From Hymenobacter sp. CRA2 (GTDB taxonomy: Bacteria; Bacteroidota; Bacteroidia; Cytophagales; Hymenobacteraceae), in contig NZ_MVBC01000011.1 in the NCBI RefSeq assembly GCF_002007105.1, positions 62,001-126,000 on the forward strand: a stretch of 64,000 bases of DNA. Direction: 5' to 3'. This document shows positions 6,527 through 16,545 of the stretch, piece after piece. Made by a program: the position numbers and the translations under genes. Position 1 is the stretch's first letter. Each line of letters starts with the position of its first letter. The notes beneath the pieces are model-generated. The model ran no database searches. It was not told where the DNA came from and was given only the letters and a program-made list of their open reading frames with translations.

Positions 6527-9526
6527 GTGGCTTACGCCACCCTGCGAGTGTCAAACGACCACCACACCCCCGACGAGCAGAACCTTAACGGCCAGGACCC
6601 CGAGTTGTTCGGCGTCGGAGACACCATTGATTTTGGGGCCGCACCCGCCGCGGCCAACGACCCCGCCGATGCCCTGGCGGCCGATGCCATTGGCGTCGGT
6701 CCCGACGGGGAGTTGATTCCCATGGCCAGCGAGTCCCCCGAGCATAGCGAGGAGCTGGACGGCGAAATCCTCGCGGCTGAGACCCAGCCCGAAGAATCGG
6801 ATTTCCGCCCCGGCGAAACCATTCACGACATCAGCTCCATCGGCGGCATGTACCAGAGCTGGTTTCTGGAATATGCCTCGTACGTGATTCTGGAGCGCGC
6901 CGTGCCCGCCATCGAGGACGGCCTCAAGCCCGTGCAGCGCCGTATCCTGCACGCCATGAAAGAGATGGACGATGGCCGCTTCAACAAGGTGGCCAACGTC
7001 ATCGGGCAGACTATGCAGTACCACCCCCACGGTGACGCCTCCATCGGCGACGCCATCGTGAACCTGGGCCAGAAGGACCTGCTGATCGAAACCCAGGGCA
7101 ACTGGGGCGACGTGCGCACCGGGGACGGCGCGGCGGCTCCGCGTTACATCGAAGCCCGCCTGTCGAAGTTTGCCCTCGACGTGGTCTTCAACCCCGATAC
7201 CACCGATTGGCAGGCCAGCTACGACGGCCGCAAGCGCGAGCCCGTGACCTTGCCAGTGAAGTTTCCGCTGCTGCTCGCGCAGGGCATCGAGGGCATTGCC
7301 GTGGGCTTGTCCACGAAGATCATGCCCCACAACTTCCGCGAGTTGTGCAAGGCCAGCATCGACGTGCTCAAAGGGCGCGACATCGTGCTCTACCCCGACT
7401 TCCCCACCGGCGGCCTCTGCGACATCACCAACTACAACGGTGGCCTGCGCGGGGGCAAGCTGCGCCTGCGCGCCAGCATTGAGAAGGTCGACAAAACCAT
7501 GCTCATCATCCGCGACGTGCCCTACGGCACGACCACCACGGGCGTGATGGAGAGCATCGTGAAGGCCTCGGAGGCCAACAAAATCAAGATCAAGAAGGTG
7601 GTGGACAACACCGCCGCCGCGGTTGAAATTCAGGTGCACCTGCCCGCAGGCGTGTCGCCGGATTTGACCATGGACGCGCTCTACGCCTTCACCGACTGCG
7701 AAATCAGCCTCTCGCCCAACACCTGCGTCATCATCGAGGAGAAGCCGCGCTTCGTGGCGGTGGAGGACATGCTGCGCCTGAGCACCAGCAAGACGGTGCG
7801 CCTGCTGGAGCGCGAGCTGGAAATCCGCCAGGACGAGCTGCAGGAGCGTTGGCACTCGGCTTCGCTGGAGAAAATCTTCATCGAAAACCGCATCTACCGC
7901 AAAATCGAGGAGTGCGAAACCTGGGAGCAGATCCTGGAAACCATCGATGCCGGGCTGAAGAAGTACGTGCGCATCGACGGGGAGAAGCCCAAGGCCAACG
8001 ATACCCGCTTGGTGCTGCGCCGCGCCATCACGGAGGATGACCTCACGCGCCTGACGGAAATCCGCATCAAGCGCATCTCGAAGTACGACGGCTTCAAGGC
8101 CGACGAGTACATTCAGAAGTTGGAGGCGGAGCTCGAAGAAGTGGCCGACAACCTGGCCAACCTCACGCGCTACGCCATCCGTTACTTCGAGGGTCTGCTC
8201 AAGAAGTACGGCGACGGCAAGGAGCGCAAAACCGAGCTGCGCACCTTCGACGTGGTGACGGCCCAGAAAGTGGCCGTGGCCAACCAGAAGCTCTACGTGA
8301 ACTACCAGGACGGCTTCGTGGGCTACGGCCTGAAGAAGGGCGGGGGTGACGAAAACGTGAAAGAGGTCTGCGCCTGCTCCGACCTCGACGACATCATTGC
8401 CATCAAGCGCGACGGCTCGTTCGTGGTGACCAAGATTGCGGAGAAAACCTTCGTGGGCAAGGACATCCTGTACGCCGGCGTCTACAACAAAAACGACGAC
8501 CGGCTGGTGTACAACATGATCTACGTGGACGGCCCCTCCCAGATCAGCTACGCCAAGCGTTTCCTCGTCACGGGCATCACCCGCGACAAGTCCTACGACC
8601 TGACCAAGGGCGGCAAGAACTCCAAGGTGCTCTACCTGACGGCCAACCCCAACTCTGAATCGGAAACCGTGGCGGTGGAGCTGTCGGACAAGGCCCCAGC
8701 GCGCGTCAAGAAGTTCGACTTCGATTTTGCCGAACTGGCCATCAAGGGCAAAGGCTCGATGGGCAACATCGTGACCAAGCAGCCGGTGAAGAAAATCACC
8801 TTCAAGGAGCGCGGCGACTCGACGCTGGGCGGCCGCGAGGTGTTCTTCGACGAAGTGGTGGGCCGCCTCAACAACGCTGGCCACGGCCGCTTCATTGGCA
8901 CCTTCGATACGGACGAGACCGTGCTGGCTGTGTACAAGGACGGGTCGTACGAGCTCACGGCGCCCGACCCGGCCATTCACTTCGAGATGCGCAACCTGGT
9001 GCTGCTGCGCAAGTTCGAGGCCGATACGGTCATCAACGCGGTGTACGTGGAAGGCGAGTCGAAAACCCACTACGTGAAGCGGTTCCGCATCGAAACCAGC
9101 ACCGTGGCCAAGCGTTTCCTGTTCATCCCCGAAACCAAGGGTACGCACCTGCTGTGCGCCACCTGCGGCCTGATTCCGGAAATTGAGGTGAAGGTGCAGA
9201 AGGAGAAGAAAGGGGAGAAGCTCACCGAGCGCATCCACCTGCACGAGTTCATCGACGTGAAAGGGTGGAAGGCCATGGGCAACAAGCTCAACTACTTCAA
9301 GATCCACTCCGTGGAGCTGCTCACCGACGAAGGCCCCGAGCCGGAACGCAAGGCTCAGATCAAGAAAAAAGGTCCGGCTACGATTCCGCGTCCGCAGGCC
9401 GCAACGCCCGCTGATGAGGAGCCGCTGCCCGAACACGACGGGCCGGTGGAAATATCGGCGGAGGAGGTGGCCCAGGCGCAGGCTTTGCTGCAGCGCAAGC
9501 CCAAGTCGCAGATGACCTTGTTTTAG
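6527..9526 (+). CDS. parC: DNA topoisomerase IV (type IIA) subunit A
   Basis: This subunit cleaves and religates DNA and works with ParE to decatenate chromosomes. The breakage-reunion core starts at about residue 105 (MYQSWFLEYASYVILERAVP), with VQRRILHAM, YHPHGDASIG and the catalytic Tyr207 in APRYIEARL. A coiled-coil and gate region follows (about 420-560), then a beta-pinwheel C-terminal domain. No GyrA box (QRRGGKG type) is visible, which favours ParC over GyrA. The first 95 residues are an acidic, low-complexity extension. The start GTG at 6527 follows GAGGAGAGG; a downstream ATG at 6722 would remove most of the extension and cannot be ruled out. No parE is adjacent. Confidence 0.9.
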   Translation: MAYATLRVSNDHHTPDEQNLNGQDPELFGVGDTIDFGAAPAAANDPADALAADAIGVGPDGELIPMASESPEHSEELDGEILAAETQPEESDFRPGETIHDISSIGGMYQSWFLEYASYVILERAVPAIEDGLKPVQRRILHAMKEMDDGRFNKVANVIGQTMQYHPHGDASIGDAIVNLGQKDLLIETQGNWGDVRTGDGAAAPRYIEARLSKFALDVVFNPDTTDWQASYDGRKREPVTLPVKFPLLLAQGIEGIAVGLSTKIMPHNFRELCKASIDVLKGRDIVLYPDFPTGGLCDITNYNGGLRGGKLRLRASIEKVDKTMLIIRDVPYGTTTTGVMESIVKASEANKIKIKKVVDNTAAAVEIQVHLPAGVSPDLTMDALYAFTDCEISLSPNTCVIIEEKPRFVAVEDMLRLSTSKTVRLLERELEIRQDELQERWHSASLEKIFIENRIYRKIEECETWEQILETIDAGLKKYVRIDGEKPKANDTRLVLRRAITEDDLTRLTEIRIKRISKYDGFKADEYIQKLEAELEEVADNLANLTRYAIRYFEGLLKKYGDGKERKTELRTFDVVTAQKVAVANQKLYVNYQDGFVGYGLKKGGGDENVKEVCACSDLDDIIAIKRDGSFVVTKIAEKTFVGKDILYAGVYNKNDDRLVYNMIYVDGPSQISYAKRFLVTGITRDKSYDLTKGGKNSKVLYLTANPNSESETVAVELSDKAPARVKKFDFDFAELAIKGKGSMGNIVTKQPVKKITFKERGDSTLGGREVFFDEVVGRLNNAGHGRFIGTFDTDETVLAVYKDGSYELTAPDPAIHFEMRNLVLLRKFEADTVINAVYVEGESKTHYVKRFRIETSTVAKRFLFIPETKGTHLLCATCGLIPEIEVKVQKEKKGEKLTERIHLHEFIDVKGWKAMGNKLNYFKIHSVELLTDEGPEPERKAQIKKKGPATIPRPQAATPADEEPLPEHDGPVEISAEEVAQAQALLQRKPKSQMTLF

Positions 9527-9701
9527 GGTGTTAGGAAGCTGGGCGAAGACGTTGTAGCTCTGATACCAGCTACCTGATACCTGTTCACGGCCCGGTACTG
9601 CGGTCCAGCTTCGGCGGACGGCGGTGCCGGGCCGTCGTGTTTGCAGCCTTTTCGTGCCAAAAACGTATCTTACCTCTGCCTATTCAGTCTACGGCTTTGG
9701 T

Positions 9702-10523
9702 ATGCTGACCTCCACTTTCCGTTTTCTCATCCCCCGCCGGCTCCTGCTTGGGCTGGCGTGTTGGTGCGCAACCGGTTCGGTAGCGCTGGCCGATGACCCC
9801 AAGGATGCGCCCGGCACCTTGGATGTACCCGCCTTGCTGAAGGAAGCTAAAGTGCTACAGCTGCAGTACCGTGAATCGGCCGCGCTGGCGCGCTACGAGC
9901 AGATTCTGGGCGCCTTCCCGCGCAATTACGACGCTCTGTGGCAGGCGGCCGTGCTAAGCGTGAACATCGGCGCGCGCTACACCGATGAGAGCCGCCGCGG
10001 GGCCTACTACACCTCGGCCCGGCAATACGCCGACCGGGCCTACGCCGTGAACCCCAAAGGCGGCGAGGCCAACTACGCCGTGGCGCTGACCCTGGCGCAG
10101 CAGGCCACCATCCGCAGCGCCCGCGACCGGCTGAGTCTCTACAAGAGCATGAAGCCGTACGTGTACCGCGCCGTGGAGTACAGCCCCGGCTTCTCCGATG
10201 CCTGGCAGGTGCTGGGGCGCTGGAATTATCGCGTGGCGCACCTGAACCTGATCGAGCGGGCCTACTGCCGTCTGTTTTTGGGCGGCCCGCCCACCGGCGC
10301 ATCCAATACCAAAGCCATGGAAGCCCTGCGCCGGGCCCATTTCCTCGATCAGTGCCGCATTCAGTATTGCTACGATTTGGCGCGGGTGTACCAGAATCAG
10401 CGCTTGCACGGCCACGCCGTAGAGCTGCTTAAGCAGGCCGCCGAACTGCAACCTATGACCAGCGAAGAGTTGGAAATGAGCCGCCGCTGCCGCAAGCTGC
10501 TCGAGCAACTGGAAAAGTCATAG
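9702..10523 (+). CDS. Secreted TPR-repeat protein
   Basis: This 273-residue protein has an N-terminal signal peptide (RRLLLGLACWCATGSVALAD), so it is exported, probably to the periplasm. The mature part is helical and TPR-like (ALARYEQILGAFPRNYDALW, AYAVNPKGGEANYAVALTLA, YDLARVYQNQRLHGHAVELL). The layout resembles the family with TPRs similar to regulator-of-microtubule-dynamics proteins that is common in Bacteroidota. The ATG at 9702 is chosen because it places the signal sequence at the N-terminus; an upstream start at 9624 would bury it. A terminator follows. The molecular role is unknown. Confidence 0.75.
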   Translation: MLTSTFRFLIPRRLLLGLACWCATGSVALADDPKDAPGTLDVPALLKEAKVLQLQYRESAALARYEQILGAFPRNYDALWQAAVLSVNIGARYTDESRRGAYYTSARQYADRAYAVNPKGGEANYAVALTLAQQATIRSARDRLSLYKSMKPYVYRAVEYSPGFSDAWQVLGRWNYRVAHLNLIERAYCRLFLGGPPTGASNTKAMEALRRAHFLDQCRIQYCYDLARVYQNQRLHGHAVELLKQAAELQPMTSEELEMSRRCRKLLEQLEKS

Positions 10524-10553
10524 AAGCCGCTTCTGGCTAATACCCTTATACCG

Positions 10554-10583
10554 CCGAGCTGGCAGATGCCAGCTCGGTTTTTC
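10554..10583 (+). terminator. Rho-independent terminator
   Basis: The 10-bp stem CCGAGCTGGC / GCCAGCTCGG with loop AGAT is followed by TTTTT. It ends transcription of the TPR gene. Confidence 0.85.
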
Positions 10584-10666
10584 TTTGACCTGACTCGGCT
10601 GATTGCGGCGGGAGAGTGTTAACTTAAGTACCCGGCGAAGCTACCCAAGTGCTTGGCCGCTAAGCT

Positions 10667-12092
10667 ATGAGCTCATTTACTCGTGCCTGGCTGTGGGGAA
10701 GTTTGCTGACGGGCTGGAGCGCCGCGCCGGCCGTGGGGCAAACGGACGTGGTAGTGGCCGAGCAGCTGCGGGCCGGCGTGGTGGCGCAACGGGCAGACTC
10801 CTCGGTGCTCAGTGCGCAAATCCAGCGTTTCTACGCCAGCGTAGGCTGCGCCTGCCTGGACCGCGCCCACGGGCCCGCTGCCAGCTGCCATCAAGGGCGC
10901 CGCCCTGCTGCGCCGCGCCGCAGAGTTCGGACTGCAGCCGACGAGCTTTCGGGCCCCGCTTATTCAAGCCAGCCTTGATTCCTTACGGGCAGGTGATGCT
11001 GCCGCGCTCAGCCGCCGGGCCGCTACGGAAATTCGGCTGACTGCAGCCCTACTGGAGTTTGCCAGTCAGCTGCGGCGCGGGCCGCTCGTGCCCGAAACGC
11101 TGGCCCTCACGTCTTGCGCGCCCGATTCGGCATTCGATCCGGTAATGTGGCTGCACGCAGCCCGGCGCAGCAAGGACTTCGCCCAGGCGTTGCTGGCCGC
11201 CCAGCCGCAGAGTCGCAGCTACGTGCGCCTGCTCTGGGCCTGGCAGCGCCTGTTGCGCGCCGACACTGCCACCGCACGCCGCTCGGCCTGGCTGGTGGCT
11301 GCCAACCTGCAGCGCCTGCGCTGGGAGCCTGCCGCCGATTCGCTGTACCTCGCGGTGAACATTCCGGCGTATGAGTTGCAAGTGGTGCGCGGGGCGGCCA
11401 TCACACGTACCTTTCGGGTAGTAGTGGGCGGCCCCGCTACCCCCACGCCCGAGCTTTGTAGCCGCGTGCGTTTTTTTCAGACCTCGCCCGAGTGGAAAGT
11501 GCCCCGGAGCATTGCCACTCGCGAAATGCTGCCGCAGCTGCGCCGTAACCCGGGTTACCTCGCGGCCAACAACTACGTGCTCTACGACCGGCACGGACGC
11601 GTGTCCAACCCGCGCAGCATTGATTGGAAAGGTGTCTCCGCAGAGGCATTTCCGTACGTCATCCGCCAGGCCGCCACCAACGATAACGCCCTCGGAAACG
11701 TGGTATTTCGGTTCCCGAATGCCCATGACATCTTCCTGCACGACACTCCCGCGCGTAAACTGTTTACTAAACCTATGCGGGCCCTCAGCCACGGCTGTAT
11801 CCGGGTGGAAAGGCCCTTGCAGCTGGCCGTATTCTTACTGCGCCACGACCTAGCCGACAAACCCGAGCGTGCTCAACGCAACGTAGAGCGAATGTGGGAC
11901 AGCGTGTACGGTGGCTACAGCAAGTACTTCCCCCTTCGCTACCCCGTACCGATTTACATCCGCTACCTCACCTGTCACGCCGACGACGGACCGGACCTGC
12001 GCCGCCTGCCCGACGTGTACCACCGCGACGCGGCGCTGATTGCTGCTTTGCAGAGCGCAACTGCAGGCTCGGAGCGTGTAGCGGTAGATTAG
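10667..12092 (+). pseudogene. L,D-transpeptidase (YcbB-like), interrupted by a frameshift
   Basis: L,D-transpeptidases make 3-3 peptidoglycan cross-links or anchor proteins to the wall. The ATG at 10667 opens a signal peptide and the start of the N-terminal domain (IQRFYASVG). Near 10847 the coding frame jumps: the reading continues one frame over as APAWTAPTGPLPAAIKGAAL, then LLRRAAEFGLQP and on to the YkuD catalytic domain with SHGCIRVE (Cys codon at 11796). The jump equals one extra or two missing bases at a codon that would probably be Tyr (FYASVGY-APAW). Both halves keep full coding character, so this is a recent mutation or a sequence error. Read through, the protein would be about 475 residues. 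A truncated start at GTG 11088 would lose the N-terminal domain. Confidence 0.8.
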
Positions 12093-12175
12093 AGTCAATG
12101 AGCAGACTAATTGCCGCTTTTCGGGGCGAACCAGCACTAGAGCCTCCGCAACTGGCACAACGGCGCCTGCGGGTG

Positions 12176-12183
12176 TACCTTTG
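12176..12183 (+). promoter_or_regulatory. Promoter -7 box before the TPR lipoprotein
   Basis: TACCTTTG matches the Bacteroidota TAnnTTTG element and lies 24 nt before the GTG start at 12208. No clear -33 TTG is seen. Confidence 0.5.
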
Positions 12184-12207
12184 TAGCGTTCTGCTGTCTT
12201 TCGCGCC

Positions 12208-13386
12208 GTGTCACCCCGTTTCTCCCGTTTCCTGCCCTGGCTGTTAGGGCCCTTGCTGCTGGCCTGCGGCGAAGCCGAGCCCGGTACCGAGCAGCCCGAC
12301 ACCATGGTCAATCTGCGCACCGTGCGCAGCGGACCCGATATTCAGGCCGCCGAGCTGAATGGTGCCATTGCCCGCCAACCGCGCAACCCCGTGTTGTACG
12401 CGCGCCGGGCCTCCTTTCGGGTGCAGGACGGCCAGCTTGACGCCGCCCTGCAGGACATCGACCGCGCTATTGAGCTCGACGACGCGCCGGGAGAGTTTTA
12501 CCTGACCAAGGCGCGGGTACTGCGGGCCCAGGGTAAGCTCCAGGCGGCCATTGATGCCGCCGCCGAGGCCCAGCAACGCGGCTATAACCCGCCCGAGCTG
12601 CACTTGCTGTTGGGCGAAACCAATCTGGCTGCCCGGCGCTACAGTACCGCCGTAGACTACCTCGACCGCGTGCTGCGCGACGACCCGAACAGCGCCCCCG
12701 CGTTGTTCTACAAGGGCTTGGTGTATTCGGCGCTGCGCGACACCGCTCAGGCCATCGACTATCTGCGCGCCAGCGCCGTCCGGGCGCCACGCATGCCCGA
12801 GGTGCTGCACCAGACGGCTTACCTGCTCAACGCCAACCGCCAGCCCCTGGTAGCCGCGCCCTACATCGAAAGCGGCCTGCGCGCCGACCGCAGCTACGCC
12901 GCCCTCTGGTACGACCGCGGCCGCGTCTTCGACTTCGCCGGCCAGCCCGACAGTGCCGCCCGTCAGTACGCCCGCGCCACCCGCCTCGACTCGACGCTCT
13001 ACCGCGCTGACTACCGCCTCGGGCTTTACCACTACAAAAACAAGCGCTACGCCCAGGCCATTCGTCCGCTGAGCCGGGCCCGCCGCCGCAGCCAGTATCT
13101 ACCCGACGTAGGCCTGATGCTGGCCGAGAGCTACGAGTGGGTAGGGCAGACCCAAGCCGCCTGGATTGCTTACCGGGCCCTGGTAAAGCAGTTTCCCGGC
13201 AACCGCCACTACACCTACAAAGTCTGGAAAGTAGGCCAGCGCCTGCCCGACCGGCAACTTGATTCGCTTAAGCTGGTGTACGGGGCGCCGCCCTTGCCCC
13301 AGCCGCGCCGTGTGCCCGCCGCAGCGCCCACGGCCATTGAGCCGCTGGAGGTGAAGCCGCCCACGTTGCTCACGCCCTCCAACTAA
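12208..13386 (+). CDS. TPR-repeat lipoprotein
   Basis: This 392-residue protein begins with a lipoprotein signal (FLPWLLGPLLLACGE; Cys in the lipobox LLLAC), so it is probably anchored in the outer or inner membrane on the periplasmic side. Consecutive TPR motifs fill residues about 45-340 (LYARRASFRVQDGQLDAALQ, LLLGETNLAARRYSTAVDYL, YRLGLYHYKNKRYAQAIRPL). The C-terminal 40 residues are Pro-rich. The GTG start at 12208 places the signal correctly and sits 24 nt after a promoter box. It follows the broken L,D-transpeptidase. TPR lipoproteins of this type are often assembly or gliding-machinery scaffolds, but nothing here shows a specific role. Confidence 0.8.
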   Translation: MSPRFSRFLPWLLGPLLLACGEAEPGTEQPDTMVNLRTVRSGPDIQAAELNGAIARQPRNPVLYARRASFRVQDGQLDAALQDIDRAIELDDAPGEFYLTKARVLRAQGKLQAAIDAAAEAQQRGYNPPELHLLLGETNLAARRYSTAVDYLDRVLRDDPNSAPALFYKGLVYSALRDTAQAIDYLRASAVRAPRMPEVLHQTAYLLNANRQPLVAAPYIESGLRADRSYAALWYDRGRVFDFAGQPDSAARQYARATRLDSTLYRADYRLGLYHYKNKRYAQAIRPLSRARRRSQYLPDVGLMLAESYEWVGQTQAAWIAYRALVKQFPGNRHYTYKVWKVGQRLPDRQLDSLKLVYGAPPLPQPRRVPAAAPTAIEPLEVKPPTLLTPSN

Positions 13387-13478
13387 GCCCGGCGTGAATC
13401 AATGCAGCTGAGCCGGCGTTACCAGCTCAGCAATGCCCATTTATCGGCTGCTCGCGTGGTTTGTGCCCGCGAAGCTGC

Positions 13479-13485
13479 TAACTTG
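13479..13485 (+). promoter_or_regulatory. Probable promoter box of thrS
   Basis: TAACTTG is a variant of TAnnTTTG. It lies 32 nt before the thrS ATG, with TTTG at 13460-13463 upstream. Confidence 0.4.
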
Positions 13486-13517
13486 CGGGCTACCGCAATT
13501 TTTTGCACGTTTCTCTA

Positions 13518-15479
13518 ATGATTAACATCACGCTCCCCGACGGCTCCGTGCGTCAGTTCGAAGCGGGTGTGAGCGGCTACGACGTAGCCGCCAGCATCAG
13601 CGAAGGCTTGGCCCGCAACGCCTTGGCCGTGCGCGTCAACGGCGAAGTCCGCGACCTGCACCGCCCCATCCAAGACTCCGCCAACCTGGAGATTCTCACA
13701 TGGAACGACGAGGCGGGGAAGAATACATTCTGGCACTCTTCGGCCCACTTGCTGGCCGAGGCGCTGGAAGCCCTGTACCCTGGCATTAAATTCGGCATCG
13801 GCCCGCCCATCGAAAACGGCTTCTACTACGACGTGGACCTGGGCGAAGGCCGCAGTATCGGCCCCGACGACTTTGCCAAGATCGAGCAGAAAATGCTGGA
13901 ACTGGCCAAGAACAAGAGCCGTTACGAGCGCCGTGAGGTGTCGAAAGCCGACGCCATTGCCTACTTCGCCGAGAAAGGGGACCCGTACAAGCTGGATTTG
14001 CTGGATGGCCTCGAAGACGGCAGCATCACCTTCTACGAGCAGGGCAACTTCACCGACCTTTGCCGCGGCCCGCACATTCCGGATACCTCCACCATCAAGG
14101 CGGCCAAGTTGCTGAACGTGGCCGGGGCCTACTGGCGCGGCAACGAGAAGAACAAGCAGCTCACCCGCATCTACGCCATTACCTTCCCCAAGGACAAGGA
14201 GCTGAAGGAGTACCTGCACAAGCTGGAGGAAGCGCGCAAGCGCGACCACCGCAAGCTGGGCAAGGAGCTGGAGCTGTTTGCGTTTTCGGAACGGGTAGGA
14301 GCGGGGCTGCCGCTGTGGCTGCCCAAGGGCACCGCCCTGCGCGAGCGTCTGGAGCAGTTTATGCGCCGCGCGCAGGTGAAGGCCGGCTACCAGCCCGTCG
14401 TCACGCCGCACATCGGCGCCAAGGAGCTGTACGTCACCTCGGGCCACTACGAGAAGTACGGCGCCGACTCCTTCCAGCCTATCAAGACGCCGAACCCGGG
14501 CGAGGAGTTCTTCCTCAAGCCCATGAACTGCCCGCACCACTGCGAAATTTACAAGACCAAGCCACGTTCCTACCGCGACCTGCCCCTGCGCCTGGCCGAG
14601 TTCGGTACGGTGTACCGCTACGAGCAGTCGGGCGAGCTGCACGGCCTGACCCGCGTGCGCGGCTTCACGCAGGACGACGCCCACATCTTCTGCCGCCAGG
14701 ACCAGGTTAAGGAGGAGTTCATCAAGGTGATTGACCTGGTGCTGTACGTGTTCCGCGCCCTCGGCTTCGAGGACTACACCGCCCAGATTTCGCTGCGCGA
14801 CCCGGAAAACAAGCAGAAGTACATCGGCACCGACGAGAACTGGGCGGCTGCCGAATCGGCTATCCAGGAAGCGGCCCAGGAGCGCGGCCTGCGCACCGTC
14901 ACGGAGCTGGGCGAGGCGGCCTTCTACGGCCCCAAGCTCGACTTCATGGTGCGCGACGCCCTCGGCCGCAAGTGGCAGCTCGGTACCATTCAGGTCGACT
15001 ACAACCTGCCCGAGCGCTTCGACTTGGAGTACGTCGCCCCGGACAACTCGCGTCAGCGCCCGGTGATGCTGCACCGCGCCCCGTTTGGCTCGTTGGAGCG
15101 CTTCGTGGCCGTGCTCATCGAGCACTGCGCCGGCAACTTCCCGCTGTGGCTGGCTCCCGAGCAGTTTATCATCCTGCCGATTTCGGAGAAGTACCACGAC
15201 TACGCCCAGCAGGTGCTGGCCCAGCTCCAACAGGCCGACCTGCGCGGCAGCACGGATGAGCGCGACGAGCGAATTGGCCGCAAAATCCGCGACGCCGAGA
15301 TGCAGAAGATTCCCTACCTGCTGGTGGTGGGCGAGAAGGAAGCCGAAAATGGCATCGTCTCGGTGCGCCGCCACGGCGAAGGCGACTTGGGCTCTATGCC
15401 CATCGACGCCTTTGTCCGGAACTTCCAGGAGCAAGTGGAGGAAATGATGAGCGGCCGCGCCGTGGCCGCGCACTCGTAA
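13518..15479 (+). CDS. thrS: Threonyl-tRNA synthetase
   Basis: This enzyme charges tRNA-Thr with threonine using ATP. The 653-residue protein has the full family layout: TGS domain (residues 1-62, [20 protein letters not shown]), editing domain with [11 protein letters not shown], class II core with motif 2 region [20 protein letters not shown], the zinc-site Cys in [12 protein letters not shown], and motif 3 at [11 protein letters not shown], then a C-terminal anticodon-binding domain ([16 protein letters not shown]). The ATG at 13518 begins the TGS domain directly; a TTG 15 nt earlier is unlikely. It lies upstream of infC-rpmI-rplT, an order common in many bacteria, with a large inverted repeat between. 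Confidence 0.97.
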   Translation: MINITLPDGSVRQFEAGVSGYDVAASISEGLARNALAVRVNGEVRDLHRPIQDSANLEILTWNDEAGKNTFWHSSAHLLAEALEALYPGIKFGIGPPIENGFYYDVDLGEGRSIGPDDFAKIEQKMLELAKNKSRYERREVSKADAIAYFAEKGDPYKLDLLDGLEDGSITFYEQGNFTDLCRGPHIPDTSTIKAAKLLNVAGAYWRGNEKNKQLTRIYAITFPKDKELKEYLHKLEEARKRDHRKLGKELELFAFSERVGAGLPLWLPKGTALRERLEQFMRRAQVKAGYQPVVTPHIGAKELYVTSGHYEKYGADSFQPIKTPNPGEEFFLKPMNCPHHCEIYKTKPRSYRDLPLRLAEFGTVYRYEQSGELHGLTRVRGFTQDDAHIFCRQDQVKEEFIKVIDLVLYVFRALGFEDYTAQISLRDPENKQKYIGTDENWAAAESAIQEAAQERGLRTVTELGEAAFYGPKLDFMVRDALGRKWQLGTIQVDYNLPERFDLEYVAPDNSRQRPVMLHRAPFGSLERFVAVLIEHCAGNFPLWLAPEQFIILPISEKYHDYAQQVLAQLQQADLRGSTDERDERIGRKIRDAEMQKIPYLLVVGEKEAENGIVSVRRHGEGDLGSMPIDAFVRNFQEQVEEMMSGRAVAAHS

Positions 15480-15487
15480 TCCATCCG

Positions 15488-15592
15488 TCATCCGGAGCCA
15501 AAAGCAAAGGGCCTTATTCCGTCAGAACAAGTCGTTGCAGCGACAATCGTTCGAGCGGGGTAAGGCCCTTCGCTTTTAGCTCCGGATGACGT
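15488..15592. repeat. Long imperfect inverted repeat between thrS and infC
   Basis: The 34-nt arms 15488-15521 and 15559-15592 pair at 30 Watson-Crick and 2 G-U positions with 2 mismatches, across a 37-nt loop. Both ends carry the stem GTCATCCGGAGC / GCTCCGGATGAC. It begins 9 nt after the thrS stop. It could be a terminator-like structure for thrS, part of the infC leader, or a miniature repeat. Confidence 0.6.
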
Positions 15593-15804
15593 TCCTGTTT
15601 TCTGCCAGCACGGGAATAGAACTAATCCCGCCCCGCGCCCGTTAAAACCCATGCAGCCCGCCGGAAACACGGTTTTCGGTGGGCTGAATTTTGTCATTCG
15701 GGAAAATTGCCGGATATTCGCCCGCTCAAATAGTTGGCGACGCTGATTTACAGTTGCTTTCCGGCGTTTGGCTCGACCCCGTTTCACCTAAACTCTGAAG
15801 TCTT
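15593..15804 (+). promoter_or_regulatory. Leader region of the infC-rpmI-rplT operon
   Basis: There is no gene in this stretch. IF3/L35/L20 operons in other bacteria are autoregulated through their leader by L20 or IF3. I cannot identify the known L20-binding fold by eye. Confidence 0.3.
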
Positions 15805-16452
15805 ATCAGAACCCCTAACCGCCGCCTCCCTCCGCGCCAAGTGGAGGAGCCGTTCAAAATCAATGGCAAGATTACGGCCCGCGAAGTTCGCCTGGTAGGC
15901 GAAAACGTGGAGCAGGGCATTTACCCCACCGACCAGGCGCGCCGCATGGCCGAGCAGCAGGGTCTGGACCTCGTGGAGATTTCTCCCACGGCTGTACCGC
16001 CGGTATGCCGCGTTATCGACTACTCGAAATTTAAGTACGAGCAGAAGAAGCGCACCCGCGAGATGAAGGCCAAGCAGACGAAGGTGGTGGTCAAAGAAAT
16101 TCGTTTCGGCCCCAACACCGACGACCACGACTTCGCCTTTAAGCTCAAGCACGCGCAGGAGTTTCTGCGCGAAGGCGCTAAGATCAAGGCCTACGTGCAC
16201 TTCGTAGGTCGTTCTATCGTCTTCAAAGAGCGCGGCGAAATCCTGCTGCTCAAGTTTGCCCAGGCTCTCGAGGATCTGGCCAAAGTAGAGCAGCTGCCCA
16301 AGCTCGAAGGCAAGCGCATGTTCCTCTACCTGGCCCCGAAAGCAGTGGTAGTGAAGCCTGCCGGTACCTCTGCTCCGAAGCCTGCCGCCCCGAAGGAGGA
16401 AGGCAAGGCTCCGGCCCCGAAAGCCGCCGCTTCCAACGAAGCGGCCGAATAA
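15805..16452 (+). CDS. infC: Translation initiation factor IF-3
   Basis: IF-3 binds the 30S subunit and checks start codon pairing. The N domain ([36 protein letters not shown]) and C domain ([38 protein letters not shown]) are intact. The first ordinary start codon in frame is GTG at 15841, but this leaves almost no N-terminal tail. Upstream the frame stays open from a TGA at 15796 with a typical basic sequence ([16 protein letters not shown]) that begins after an ATC at 15805. Because infC uses AUU or similar rare starts in several bacteria, I place the start at this ATC, as inference. An Ala/Pro/Lys-rich tail of about 35 residues closes the protein. Confidence 0.85.
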   Translation: MRTPNRRLPPRQVEEPFKINGKITAREVRLVGENVEQGIYPTDQARRMAEQQGLDLVEISPTAVPPVCRVIDYSKFKYEQKKRTREMKAKQTKVVVKEIRFGPNTDDHDFAFKLKHAQEFLREGAKIKAYVHFVGRSIVFKERGEILLLKFAQALEDLAKVEQLPKLEGKRMFLYLAPKAVVVKPAGTSAPKPAAPKEEGKAPAPKAAASNEAAE

Positions 16453-16545
16453 GCTACTCCAGCGCGGCGTGAGCCGCTCCGTTGTTCAGGCGAGCCGGCC
16501 CTAGGCAGCCGGCCGCCGATGTTTTACCCTTCAACCTTTCTCACA

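Noticed and set aside
6551-9436. Minus-strand frame of 961 codons opposite the topoisomerase gene
   Set aside because: It mirrors the codon phase of the plus-strand gene. There is no independent domain, and the plus strand has full motifs including the catalytic Tyr.
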